A stretch of DNA of 64,000 nt from Paramacrobiotus metropolitanus (Eukaryota; Tardigrada; Eutardigrada; Parachela; Macrobiotidae): assembly GCF_019649055.1 (NCBI RefSeq), contig NW_026570321.1, forward strand, positions 372,001-436,000, in the 5' to 3' direction. Positions 20,064 to 29,990 of this stretch are shown piece by piece. The translations under genes were made by a program, and so were the position numbers. Each line of letters opens with the position of its first letter. Position 1 is the stretch's first letter. The notes beneath the pieces are model-generated. The model saw only the letters and a list, made by a program, of their open reading frames with translations, did not search any database and was not told the DNA's origin.

Positions 20064-20263
20064 TAACCATTTGTTCCTTGTAAGTTTGGATGTAGGAAAT
20101 GTGTATTGCGGCATGTAAATTCAGTAATATTGTAGTGTTGAAATTTGTAGTGTAGTGGCGTGAGATACTATCTCCATGCCTCTGTTTAGCCTTACTTTCT
20201 AAAACATTAGTAGTCGAAACTTTAGCTTTTGCAGTGAATCGTAGTATTTTTATTTCGGTGAAA

Positions 20264-20361
20264 TTCGTAGTGGCCGAGTGGCTGAGAGATCTCGCAGTAG
20301 TTATTCAAGACGAATAGTAACAGCGATGATCGGAGTTCAATTCCTGACTTGTAATTTTTTT
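20264..20361 (+). ncRNA. tRNA-like unit 7 (Ser/Leu-type)
   Basis: TTCGTAGTGGCCGAGTGGCT (class II A-box), GGAGTTCAATTCC (B-box) at 20332-20344, and an eight-T run at 20354-20361. Spacing fits a class II tRNA with long variable arm. The T-stem pairs only partly. Confidence 0.55.
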
Positions 20362-20401
20362 TTGCTTCGTAGCGTGTTTATTGTTAGTAGAATTATCGAA
20401 T

Positions 20402-20502
20402 TTCGTAGTAGTCGAGTGGTTATGAAGTGGCGCTACAGATCTGGACATTGTCATCGGTAGCAGTATAGCCATAGTTCGAAACTCGAGCAAGTCGTAATTT
20501 TT
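20402..20502 (+). ncRNA. tRNA-like unit 8 (Ser/Leu-type)
   Basis: TCGTAGTAGTCGAGTGGTTA (A-box) and TAGTTCGAAACTC (B-box, AGT/ACT stem) at 20472-20484. A T-run follows near 20498. Confidence 0.5.
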
Positions 20503-20541
20503 GCATTTCGGAGTGTGTATTTTTGACATAATTATGAATAG

Positions 20542-20635
20542 TGTGTAGTGTCTGAGTTGTTATGCGGTAAGGTGCACAGCACAAATAACTCTAAGGCATT
20601 CAGTTCGAGTTCGCAAGTAGAGTAAATTTTCGCGG
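20542..20635 (+). ncRNA. tRNA-like unit 9
   Basis: GTGTAGTGTCTGAGTTGTTA (A-box-like) and CAGTTCGAGTTCG (B-box-like) at 20601-20613, with a weak TTTT at about 20630. Confidence 0.4.
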
Positions 20636-20742
20636 AATTATGTTTTTGGAAATTCAAGAAATATTGCAGTAAAATTTAGAATGGTATTAATAACAGTAAT
20701 TTTTCAGTATTAGCGGTGTTGTAGTGTTGTAATTTTTAGTAA

Positions 20743-20850
20743 TTTGCGTAGTGGCGCAGGGTACATGCTTTACAGATCATAGTAGTTTCTGTCAAATAGT
20801 AGGACAAGCAGGTCTCGAGTTCAACCCGTGCTAGCAGTAGAATTTTCTTT
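20743..20850 (+). ncRNA. tRNA-like unit 10
   Basis: TTGCGTAGTGGCGCAGG (A-box-like) and TCGAGTTCAACCC (B-box-like) ending at 20827, inside a possible AGCAGGT/ACCCGTGCT stem. A T-run near 20844-20850. Confidence 0.5.
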
Positions 20851-21045
20851 TTCCATTCAGTTTTGAGCAAACGAATGACTTCTTATTTTTAAGTAAATCG
20901 TTGGAATAGTATTATGAATCATGAAATAAGCGGAGATTAGATTGGTAAAAATTGAGAACTGTTGTGGTAATACTTACCGGAGTTGTTATAGTCAGTTATC
21001 CAGCAACAGTTTAGGGCGTAGTAATTTACGGCATTGTTGTGAAAA

Positions 21046-21155
21046 TTCGTAGTAGTGCAGCGGTATCAGCGGTCGAGCCATGTAGCGCTAAATCTGATTT
21101 TAAACGGCTTTACTTCCGTAGCACTTGTTCGATTCCCCTTAAGGGCGAACTTTTT
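21046..21155 (+). ncRNA. tRNA-like unit 11
   Basis: TTCGTAGTAGTGCAGCGGTA (A-box), TGTTCGATTCC (B-box) at 21126-21136, TTTTT at 21151. Between B-box and terminator lies the palindrome CCCTTAAGGG. Confidence 0.5.
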
Positions 21156-21628
21156 GCAAAACTTTGGTTCTATTTTTGTGTTTCCGGTATTCAGTAATTA
21201 TTCTTATTAGTATTTACGGTGAAATCACTTGAGAGATTATGAATCTTATATTTATGGTAATTAAGCGGATAACCTTTTTATACTTCGTATTACTCAGTGA
21301 ATTATTAGCGGCTTTAGCAGTAGCAATAGTGTCAGCAGTTGTACTTCGCATTTTTATTTTGATTTCGTAAAACACAGAAATTTTACTTCGTATTGAACAT
21401 TGCGGCAGTATCAGAGTACGCCAGAAAAATAAAATCAAAACAGAACTTTTCACCAGTGTTCATCGTAGTTGAACAGTATTCACTCGGTAATTTGTGCAAA
21501 TATACAGAATAAAATCGCAAAAGGCGATCTGAATAAAATTGAACGCAAATATACAAGACGTAAGAGAAAAGATAAAAGAAATAAAATCAATACAGCAATA
21601 CAGCAGACACGGTAAAAGACTTCGTAAT

Positions 21629-22018
21629 TCAGTTCTTCTTGAAACGCTTGGCAGCAGGAGTTTTCAGATCCAGAGATCCATCAGGTTTACGTGAGAAAAC
21701 CATAGCAACCGATTTAGGCATGTCTCCACGTGTTTCAGTTCCTGGTGCGTTAGGACGCTCAGCAGTCACAGTAGTTGGATCGCGCAGCAGAGATAGCGTG
21801 TCCTCAGCAGTCTCAGTTTTCGGCAGTAGCGGAATAGGATTTGCGGCCAAGAGTCCACACAGAGGCATCGGCCCATGCATCGCAGCAGCATCGATTTTCA
21901 TGGCAGTTTGACGCAGAATACTTTGTGCATCAGTTCCGAGATGGGGAATTCGTACTTCGATGGTGGTTCCTTCGCGAGCACAGCGATCACAGCCACGACT
22001 ATGCTCTTGAACCAGCAT
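21629..22018 (-). CDS. Antisense accessory ORF E, 129 aa
   Basis: Minus-strand ATG ORF starting MLVQEHSRGCDRCAREG and ending in the basic tail KTPAAKRFKKN. A CX2C pair lies near the N-terminus (residues 10 and 13); the middle is Pro/Thr-rich. The basic C-terminus could be a nuclear localisation signal. No family recognised. It runs against the direction of the element, 248 bp downstream of antisense ORF F, so both could sit on one antisense transcript. The + strand here is not C-poor, unlike the non-coding neighbours. Confidence 0.5.
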   Translation of the reverse strand: MLVQEHSRGCDRCAREGTTIEVRIPHLGTDAQSILRQTAMKIDAAAMHGPMPLCGLLAANPIPLLPKTETAEDTLSLLRDPTTVTAERPNAPGTETRGDMPKSVAMVFSRKPDGSLDLKTPAAKRFKKN

Positions 22019-22266
22019 TCCTGTAATGATAGTAAATCAGTAGGGAAATTTATACAGAAATTGTAGTCGTAAAATTCAGTATTAATAGTCAGAAATTGCA
22101 GATAATTAGCGGAATCATATAGGGATTAATTTTGTAAATATTTAAGCGGAAATGAAAAGTATGCAGATATGTTGTATTAATTAGTAGGGAAGTACTCGCA
22201 GTAAATTATAGGAAATTATGCAGTAAATATTTAAACGGAAATATAGAGATATAGTAAGCGGTGAAA

Positions 22267-22923
22267 TTAGCTGTGTTTGATCTTACCGACTCCTCGAGCT
22301 AATTCGTCCGACAGTCCTTGAGTTCGTCGATCTGTCATTTCGCGGTATACGATCGCACTCACGAACTTGTCTCCTCCGATAGACGTTAGGCATCCAATTT
22401 CCAGTAAGAAGTTTCTTTCCTTGTGGTAGTACTTGATCCAGTTGTGTAAGCAGACAGTGTATGTTGTTCGGATGACGCGTTGAATCTCGAATTTCGTCAT
22501 TGCGTATCCTCCTTCTTCCAGCACAGTCAGAACAGCGTTTCGCAGTTGCAGTCGCGTGGTAATTTCTTCGTTGCGATCCCGCTGAATTCGTGACGATACT
22601 TCCAGGAAACAACGTCCTTCTTTCACTCTTTTGCGTAGGAACCCAGAAGTTACAGCAGTCTCGATGTACTTGTCGATGTTCAGCATGGTGAATTCATGAT
22701 GTGCGTTGTTCAATGTAGCCTTTAGATAATCAACATCCACGTAAAATCCAGAATCGGTGTGGTGTCCTATGATAGTTCGGACAGCGAACTGAAAAGCTTC
22801 GTACAGTCGCATTTTTCGCGTGTAAAAACTCGTAGTGTCACGATCGAAAATTTGTTCGATACCAACATGCAGTCCAGCAGGAGCAGTAGATAAGGAAGTA
22901 ATAGCGTTTAGCATAGCGGACAT
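22267..22923 (-). CDS. Antisense accessory ORF F, 218 aa
   Basis: Minus-strand ATG ORF of 218 aa (MSAMLNAITSLSTAPAG start). The sequence alternates amphipathic helices and short strands (KMRLYEAFQFAVRTIIGHH; RLQLRNAVLTVLEEGGYAMT; FEIQRVIRTTYTV) and looks like two repeated helical or winged-helix-like units, but I cannot assign a named domain. Four Cys without a metal pattern; no signal or membrane segment. It is the longest accessory ORF opposite to the element's own transcription, a position comparable to antisense genes of some retroviruses or to a captured host gene. Confidence 0.6.
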   Translation of the reverse strand: MSAMLNAITSLSTAPAGLHVGIEQIFDRDTTSFYTRKMRLYEAFQFAVRTIIGHHTDSGFYVDVDYLKATLNNAHHEFTMLNIDKYIETAVTSGFLRKRVKEGRCFLEVSSRIQRDRNEEITTRLQLRNAVLTVLEEGGYAMTKFEIQRVIRTTYTVCLHNWIKYYHKERNFLLEIGCLTSIGGDKFVSAIVYREMTDRRTQGLSDELARGVGKIKHS

Positions 22924-23543
22924 TTCAGTAACTATAGGTCACGCTTTAAGGAAATGAAACGTCTCAGTAATTCTGGTAGGAAAACGTATGAGGAAACAGA
23001 ACTGAAAATTTTTCGGAAGCGGTGATGACTTTTATAGGCTTATAGCAGGAAATTGTGCAGTTGTATGTGTGTATGTGTGTATCGCCCTTGTATGGCAGTG
23101 TGTCAGTGCAACTCGTAGTACGTATGTTCTTCCCATGTATTGTACGCCTTAGTACTTTAGCGCGTATTTCAGTGCAGATGTACAGTTTTCTTCTCAGAAT
23201 TATGGAATTGTTAGTTTTTTGCGGTCAGATTTTCAGATTATCAAATTTTAAGTAGTAGGATATCTTTTTCCTTATTGCACGACGTGCGCCCAAACGTGGT
23301 TCAAATATGCGGAAATAACCTTCAGTTTGTGGAAAAATCAACTTTACAGTAGATTTTCGGTGTAAATTGTAGCGTATGTTTAATTTCGTGGTATGGCAGT
23401 TTTATGTACAGTGTGCTGAGAGTGATGACAGTGCAGATTTGTTGTGGTTTTTAATTCAAAGAGATACCGACAGTGTTGTGATTTCGTCAGAGCAGTGAAC
23501 TCTTTTGTTGTGGTTTTTCGATTTTTGATATTTTTCGGTAATC
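22924..23543 (+). other. Non-coding tract 5 with LTR-end/PBS copy
   Basis: About 620 bp between the divergent starts of antisense ORF F and sense ORF D, so it may be a bidirectional promoter region. It contains the best internal copy of the LTR end plus PBS (23264-23305). Confidence 0.45.
23264..23305 (+). other. Internal copy of the LTR end plus PBS (site 4)
   Basis: About 42 bp match the LTR/PBS junction at 3709-3750: TTTTTCCTTATTGCACGAC, then GTGCGCCCAAACGTGG, then TTCAAA. A small rearrangement falls at the CA/TGG junction itself. It lies 240 bp before accessory ORF D. Confidence 0.75.
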
Positions 23544-24539
23544 ATGCCTCCTAAAGCGATTAAGCGTAAGCGGGAAGAGAGTTCTTCTTCTTCTTCTTCC
23601 AGTAATAGCAGTTCGAGTAGTAGTGTTAACTTTGCTGATGAATCGGAAGTGTCTTTCGTTTCGATCTCCAGTATTCCTTCGAATGAGTCAGATGTGACGG
23701 AAACTCAGAGATTTTTGGCAGATGTTGATCCTTACGCAGTTGATTATATCGTGAGAGAACCTGATCCTGAAATTGGTAATCGCAGTGACGTAGCAGATGT
23801 TGAGAGTGTGCACAGCGGCAACTCCAGTGCAGGTCTCGAGAAACCAGCGGAAATGTTCGATTGTTTTCAAGAAGACGGGAAACGTTATAAGGTGATCTCT
23901 ACGACTGATACTGAGAGTTTTACGACCTTGATGTCTACTCCCAGCGAAACGTATGATGACGAAGATGAATGTGCGTCGTGTTCAACTGGTCCTTTACCTA
24001 ACACAGCGGAGAGATTAGCTAATTTGGCGGATGTGAATGTTGAAGTTGAGTCAGATCGCAGTTCGGAGTTTGAAGAGCAACCCATGGTGTATCACGAGAA
24101 AACTCCTCCGAAACGTGATGACAAAGGTAACATAGTCCTTCATCCTGGAACTCGTTTGTTTTTGAATGGCAAGTTGTACCATGCCGGAAAACTTATCAGT
24201 GTGAAGAAGTTTAACCATTTTGTGCGTAATATGTCCAAAGAACGGAACCGATATCTTAAAACTCAGTATTTATTTGCACATCCTGATTCGATTGAGAGTT
24301 TGAACCTGGTTGCGCAGTTGCATCGGAGAAATGACAGCGTCGTCGACTTTCCCACGCGGATGATGTTCAATGGCGGGTTATTGTATTCGCAGCATGTTGG
24401 TAAACCTTCCCCAGCAGCAGTGCGGAAGAGGCAGCGGGAAATGAGTCCTGAAATCGTTGGAATTCCTTCAGTTGTGTTGTCGCGTGAATCTTCTCCTGAA
24501 ATCCCTGTTCAGTCTCGTAAGAAGCAGCAAACTTTTTGA
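23544..24539 (+). CDS. Accessory ORF D, 331 aa, acidic Ser-rich protein
   Basis: ATG ORF beginning MPPKAIKRKREE (a likely nuclear localisation signal), followed by a poly-Ser tract and a long acidic, probably disordered region with repeated Ser/Glu/Asp. The C-terminal third is more ordered (RLFLNGKLYHAGKLISVKKF; NHFVRNMSKERNRYLKTQYL). The tail again is basic and Ser/Pro-rich (SRESSPEIPVQSRKKQQTF). It resembles acidic nuclear phosphoproteins in composition only; I recognise no domain. It could be a chromatin or RNA-associated accessory factor of the element. Confidence 0.6.
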   Translation: MPPKAIKRKREESSSSSSSSNSSSSSSVNFADESEVSFVSISSIPSNESDVTETQRFLADVDPYAVDYIVREPDPEIGNRSDVADVESVHSGNSSAGLEKPAEMFDCFQEDGKRYKVISTTDTESFTTLMSTPSETYDDEDECASCSTGPLPNTAERLANLADVNVEVESDRSSEFEEQPMVYHEKTPPKRDDKGNIVLHPGTRLFLNGKLYHAGKLISVKKFNHFVRNMSKERNRYLKTQYLFAHPDSIESLNLVAQLHRRNDSVVDFPTRMMFNGGLLYSQHVGKPSPAAVRKRQREMSPEIVGIPSVVLSRESSPEIPVQSRKKQQTF

Positions 24540-24959
24540 TCTTTTGTTGTCGGTTCGTATTTGTTGTGTTTTTACTTGGAATGGTGTGTAGTATTACGGT
24601 AACTACGCGGAAATTGTCTTTTGTTATTTGCAGTCGTCGCACAGGAACGGTAGTATTTTTGTGTCAGTGCTTTTCGCGGTATTTTCTAGTTTTTACCCTG
24701 GTCGTACGGATCGGTGTACTATGACGTATTTCACTTTTTATTTGTTGATCAGTGTAATCTGTGTGATGCAAGTACGAATTGCGGATGTGCGGTTGTTCAG
24801 TCATTAAAATTCGGGAGCGTGTTAGCGCTAATGCGGTTGGAGTTTTGCAGTCAGATTTCAGTGTGTGGTTTGAGAACTTTGAATTCACTTTTTATTTTTA
24901 TTCGGAGATTTTATTGCGACCTTTTTCATTTATTTCCTGGTCACTTTTGCTTGGTAGTT

Positions 24960-25883
24960 ATGGATCTTAACGCAGCTTTTAATTATATGGTAGATGCTTT
25001 GTGTAGTAATGGTCATCAGTATGGTAATCGCGGAAATTATCGTGGTCGTGGCAATAATCGGCGTATGAATTACTATCGTCCTTATTCTCGTGGCGGTTAT
25101 CGTGGAAGAGGTTATAACGGATATCAGAATAATGCTCAGCAGTGGCAGCGAAATCCTCAGTATCCTTTGGCAAATAATGGCGGAAACGGTATTAACGGTG
25201 TTCAGTTGGTTGTACCGGAGAATGTACCTATTGTTGGAGCGGTTATGCCTGTTGTGAATAATCCTGGTTGGCAAGCTCAGAACACGGAAGTTGTCCAGCA
25301 GAACATGGCGGCTTTGCAGTTGAATCAGCCTGTGGCGAACGAGGAAATGGACATTAACGAAGAGAACATCGTTCCTCAGCAGCAAGGTCAGAATGTCGGT
25401 AATGCTAACGGTGTTGTTGGTGTGAACGATCAGAATCCTGTGGCGGTTGGCAATGTGGTGAATCCAGAAGTTGTGGCTCAAGTTGCTAATAATGTCCAGA
25501 ATGCGATGAATGGCGGAAATGTTGCGGCAGAACCTTCTCAGAATGTTGTGGTGAATGAACCTTCAGTTGTGGTTCCTGGTATTGCGTATGTTCCTATGAA
25601 TGGTGACGGAAGACCTCAATATCCTTCAATCAATCCTTCGGATATCTTTCAGCGTAACGCAGATGAAGAGCGGCGAAAACAGTCAGCAGAGCGAGCACGT
25701 ATGGCGGCGGATGCTAAACGTAATGATTTGTCCGGTTTGCAGTCTCGTTCCTCATATCCTGATGTGCAGCGCAGTCGTCTTCGTGTTCAGTCTTCAGATA
25801 ACCTTGTCGCTCCTGATACTAGAGCTCATCGTCGTAATAATTCTGTTGATAATTCTTCGCAGTCAGCCTGTAAACCTCAGTGA
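24960..25883 (+). CDS. Accessory ORF G, 307 aa, RG/N/Q-rich RNA-binding-like protein
   Basis: I choose ATG 24960 (MDLNAAFNYMVDALCSNGHQ); the frame is open upstream to 24714, but that part is hydrophobic and unlike the rest. Residues about 20-70 are rich in RG, RY and NY (YRGRGNNRRMNYYRPYSRGG), a typical RGG/RNA-binding composition. The middle is N/Q/V-rich, and the C-terminal part is charged and helical with an ERRKQSAERARMAADAKR stretch. Composition strongly resembles the N/Q/G-rich segment of the main polyprotein, so it may be a second nucleocapsid-like protein. This is inference from composition. Confidence 0.6.
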   Translation: MDLNAAFNYMVDALCSNGHQYGNRGNYRGRGNNRRMNYYRPYSRGGYRGRGYNGYQNNAQQWQRNPQYPLANNGGNGINGVQLVVPENVPIVGAVMPVVNNPGWQAQNTEVVQQNMAALQLNQPVANEEMDINEENIVPQQQGQNVGNANGVVGVNDQNPVAVGNVVNPEVVAQVANNVQNAMNGGNVAAEPSQNVVVNEPSVVVPGIAYVPMNGDGRPQYPSINPSDIFQRNADEERRKQSAERARMAADAKRNDLSGLQSRSSYPDVQRSRLRVQSSDNLVAPDTRAHRRNNSVDNSSQSACKPQ

Positions 25884-26183
25884 TGATGTCACGGTTTGTA
25901 ACTCTCTGTGTTGGCATCTTTGGTCATGATTTTGCGGTATATTGTGAATTTCTTTTCGCGTTTATATGTTCTCAATTTTTGCTGTATATACGTTCGCGAA
26001 AGACAAGTTTAAGCTCTCAGTGCAGTCGTGTGTTCAATAAACGTTCGGTGTGTGGATAAAGTATGGAAGTGTGAAGATGGAAGTAACGGAAGTAATTGGA
26101 GCAGTAATTTTGGAGTTATAGGACATTTTCCATCGTATTTTAGTCGTGCGGTATGATATGGTAAGATTTTAGGCAATGTAGAA

Positions 26184-29100
26184 TTTCGTAGTGCATTGGC
26201 TCAGTGATTACAGTTTATGGGCAATGTTAGCGGTATTAACGGGTGCTATTACTCAGTATTACTATAGCTTGTGAAATATGATTTTGCAGTATGTAATTCG
26301 AGATTTTATTTTTCGCATAACTTCGTAGTGAATGGGCAGTTGAGTAATCGTATGAGTTCGTGTAGCCTAGCAGTGTAAATACGTCAGCGTGTTGAAGTAT
26401 TACAGTACTATTTCAGACATTTGATTTCGCGGTGTGTAGTTTGAACTTTAATTTTTTTTGTGGATTTTCGTAGAATTACGGCTAGTAAGACTAAGAATGT
26501 TTCGGTAGCGGTCGGCATTTACCCTCTTCTGTCAATTTTGGGTGTGCTATAGATTTATTAACATCGCGGTATGAGAAATAGAGTTTTATTTTTTCGTGGA
26601 ATTTCGTAGTGTGACGGCCTTGTAGTATTTTTGGCAGATGCAGTAGCGGCATTCTAGCTCTGTAATTCATCAATTGACTCACTCTAGCTAAAAGATTACC
26701 TAACATTAATATGCGATATGCGGTTTTGAAATTAAATTTTTGTTAAAACATGTAGTACTATGGCAGCATGGACATTCAGTATAATCTGGCAGATAAAATG
26801 CAGTTAGTGATCATTGTTTCAGAAATAGCTTTTTGCATTATGAATTTATGTAAGTATTTGTTTGCGGTATGAGATTTGGAACTTGTATGTTAGTGGCGAT
26901 TTGTAGTGTTCCGGCTTATAAAATACTGGTATAATAACACCTCAGTATTTTGCCGAATAGTGGACAGATACGGCGAAAATAACCTTGTATTCAGATTTAT
27001 GCAATATTCCTAGAACTTAACTTTTTCAGTTTTTGCGTACTTACCTCATCATAGTGGGTTATTAGTAACCAATTGACTCGTAAAATTTGACGCTAGTATT
27101 ATCGGACTTATCTTTCAGCAGCACAGTATTAGTGTATTTGTTCAACAGCGGCATGTTTACGTTGCAGTGTGAATACCGAATATCGTAGTGTTATGGCGTG
27201 TACTTCGTACGAAATGTTCATCCTGTGTTAGTAGCACGCTTTGATAAATTAAGGCTTATGCCAGTGAAACTTTCCTTTTTTGTTGAATTATGTATGGGTT
27301 AGTAATTTTTGCTTAGATATTAGCTTTTGTAGTGGGTGTTGGCATATTTGTCAGAAGCAGCTAATAGTCGTGGTACAGTAGTATGTGGATTTTCGTAGTG
27401 TGTGCGATAGCTTATAACACACAAGTGGTCATTTTGAGTGTATTGAGCAGCAAATTGTATTGCTTGCAGAATAATCGGTAAAACTTCAGTTTTTGGTATC
27501 ATTTTTGCAGTATGAGCAGTGTTAACTTCGTCAGTATAGAAATTTGTAGTGTGGTGTCCAGCTCGAATACTGTATGGAAGTTGATCCTGAACGTTGAATT
27601 TGTTCCGGTTTTGTGAATAATATCAGTAAGCAGTTGAATTTTCCTTTTTCTCAGAAAATTGATAGCGGTGTAGTATTTTTGTGCGTTCCCACCCTCCCAA
27701 TCCCGTTTAAAAAATAATTATGGATGCAGCATGAAATTGGTAGTAGTAATTTTCGTGATTGTTCGTAGTAGAACGGCTCTATGAGAACGGTGCTCCTCCG
27801 GTTGCAGCGGTTTAAATCAACAGTTGTTTCCAGCATTACGCGCTTGTTGCTAATAAGCTCAAAAATAGAGTTTTGTCAGTAGAATTTTGAAATAACTTTT
27901 TGCGGTAATAAATAATAAGTATTTTTTGCCCATAACGATAACAACATCAACGATATGCGGTAATAGTGTTAGCGCTTATCGGTGTCACCATTCCACACTA
28001 TTTAGTTGCATCCCAATAACCCAATTATTAATCAGTGTAACTTAGCAGTAATTCGCAGAATATGCAGTAATTTTTATCTCAGTATAAGTAACTCGTAGTC
28101 CAGTGTTTCGAATGGAATATCAACCGGTTTGATCAATGAGTCGTTATTAGCAGTGCAGCATGTGATTTTCGGTATTAATTTTTGTTGAACTTCGTAGTGT
28201 AATGGTTTTATATCACTGTATCGGCGGTCATTAAAAGCTTACTCCAGCATATGTGATATTCGCTTTAATATCTATAAATGCAGAATTTTCAGTATCTTTT
28301 TTACCTTTTGCGGCATGTTAGCGGTAATTATTAGCAGTATCGGAGTATCGTAGAGTAGTGTTCGTGTATGCAAGGAAATCGTACCAGAACCTTTCCTAAT
28401 AACTTTGTGCGGTGTGTGAATTTCGATTTTAGTTTTTGCAGTACTTCGTAGTAGTTCGGCTTGTGGGTGTAGATAAAATTGAGCATTGAGCAAGATTCCT
28501 TAAATGTTGATATGCAGTAGTTCAAATTTCCTTTTTTGTAACACCATAATAACATCTTATATATCTTAACAACATCTTAAAACCATAATAAGTCTTGGCG
28601 CCCCCGTGGCCCTTAAAACTTCTAACACCTTCAGATAATTATTTACGCGGTATGTGTATGGTTAATATTTTCGGTATCGGTAGTTTGTAGTTGATCGGCT
28701 TTGTGTTGTCTATACAGATGGATGTGTGTAAAGTCTTATATAAATCCTTACTTGCGGTATTTAGAGTCTCGGTAGTATTTTTAGTAATTCTCGTAGTTTA
28801 TCGGCATGTTGAGTCAGCGCGACGGTTTACGGTTCTCTTTAATCAGCAGTATGTTAGAATTAATGCAGATGTCCAGTTTCGTAGGAATTATCTTTTTGTC
28901 GAGATTTCGTAGTATATGAGCTTTATGACGGCAGTGTTGCAGGGTTATTTAAGGCTTTTCTAAAAACTTTAGTCGGTGCAGTATGTAGTCGAATTTCAGT
29001 GTTTTTGTCGAATTTCGTAGCTTAGCGGTCTTTATATCCATATCGATGTCTTCTTAATCTTCTGTAGCAGTTTAAACCAGTGTATTTGCAGTATGTTGGC

Positions 29101-29990
29101 GGTAGAACTTTATTTTTGTGAATCGGCGTAGGATATCGGCTTTAGTGTGTGTTTCTCATCATCCAGTTACAAGCTTATAAGACTCAGATTTTGGTGTATG
29201 TAGCGGTAAAACTTCTTTTTCGTTGAATGCTCGTAGTTAGACGGCTTAAGATCCAGCAAATCCAGACAGTTTCTATATCGTCTATAATTAGTAATAACTT
29301 TGTTGCGTTTAAACTTTAAAATTTCTACCTTGTTTTTCGATATTACCTTTGCAGTATGATTTTCAACAGTCTTTAATTTTGCGGCTTATCGTAGTGTCTC
29401 GGCTTTAATCGCTTGTAGATCTTTTAACATTGCATCTTAAGTGCAGATTTACTCTCCAGTTTCAGTAGCAGTATAGCAGTCGGTTTTAGTTTTTGTTAAT
29501 TTTCTTAGTATTATGACTTGCAGTCCATCAATCAGCTCTGCTTTCACGTTCAGACAGCATTGAATTAGCAGATAAGCTTTCGCAGCATGTGCAGTAGAGT
29601 TTGTATTTTTGTTAACAGTCGTAGTGTAGTGTCTCAGTTCCCATTCCAGCATAGTGCGTTGTAGAGTGCTTTGTAGAATAGAATGATGCACAGATCTTAC
29701 ATTTTATCAGAGTCAGCAGCTTTAGAATTTTCAGTTTTTGTTAATTTCTGTAGTATGTTGTCAGTCTAAGCGTTTTGCATTGCGTATCGTCTGAACTTAG
29801 TATTTCCTATCAGTGCTGTATGATTAGTAACTTTTATCTTTTTAACTAGCTTTCGTAGTATAATGTCTGTTTGTTCGCTTTCTACCACGTTTCACGGTTT
29901 AGCGCAGATATAACTTTCCTTGTTGCAGTTAGTCTTTTAATCCTCTAATTTTTATTAGTTATTCGTAGTATAACGGTTGTCAGTCGTCTC
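26184..29990 (+). repeat. Quasi-periodic array of about 26 degenerate tRNA-like (TTCGTAGT) units
   Basis: Unit starts read by eye: 26184, 26321, 26467, 26603, 26747, 26901, 27183, 27392, 27543, 27762, 28092, 28191, 28348, 28445, 28684, 28791, 28906, 29013, 29124, 29231, 29389, 29512, 29619, 29747, 29852, 29962. A typical unit reads T-rich tract, then GT(G/T)AAT, then TTCGTAGTNTNNCGGCTT. The core TAGTGTAATGG-type string fits an A-box. B-boxes are mostly unrecognisable, though some units keep one (e.g. GGTTTAAATC near 27810). Spacing is near 140 bp at the left and near 107-115 bp at the right. Confidence 0.65.
28595..28610 (+). other. Internal PBS-like site 5
   Basis: TTGGCGCCCCCGTGGC is close to the genuine PBS and, like the site at 19936, is preceded by ACCATAATAA-type sequence. 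A more decayed relative (TTAGCGCTTATCGGTGTCACC) lies near 27970. Confidence 0.5.

Larger units (their letters stand above)
19612..21628 (+). other. Non-coding tract 4, with tRNA-like units and two PBS-like sites
   Basis: It contains units 7-11 listed separately, a weaker unit at 20144 (TTGTAGTGTAGTGGCG), a PBS-like site at 19936 and a combined LTR-end/PBS-like site at 20044. No coding sequence of its own; the last part is downstream of the antisense ORF E. Confidence 0.5.

Noticed and set aside
17350-21155. Functional tRNA genes
   Set aside because: A- and B-boxes are good in places, but acceptor stems do not pair and T-stems are mostly mispaired, so I call the units tRNA-like rather than tRNA.
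24714-24959. N-terminal extension of accessory ORF G
   Set aside because: Hydrophobic, Cys/Phe-rich translation of T-rich DNA, unlike the rest of the protein; the ATG at 24960 is the better start.
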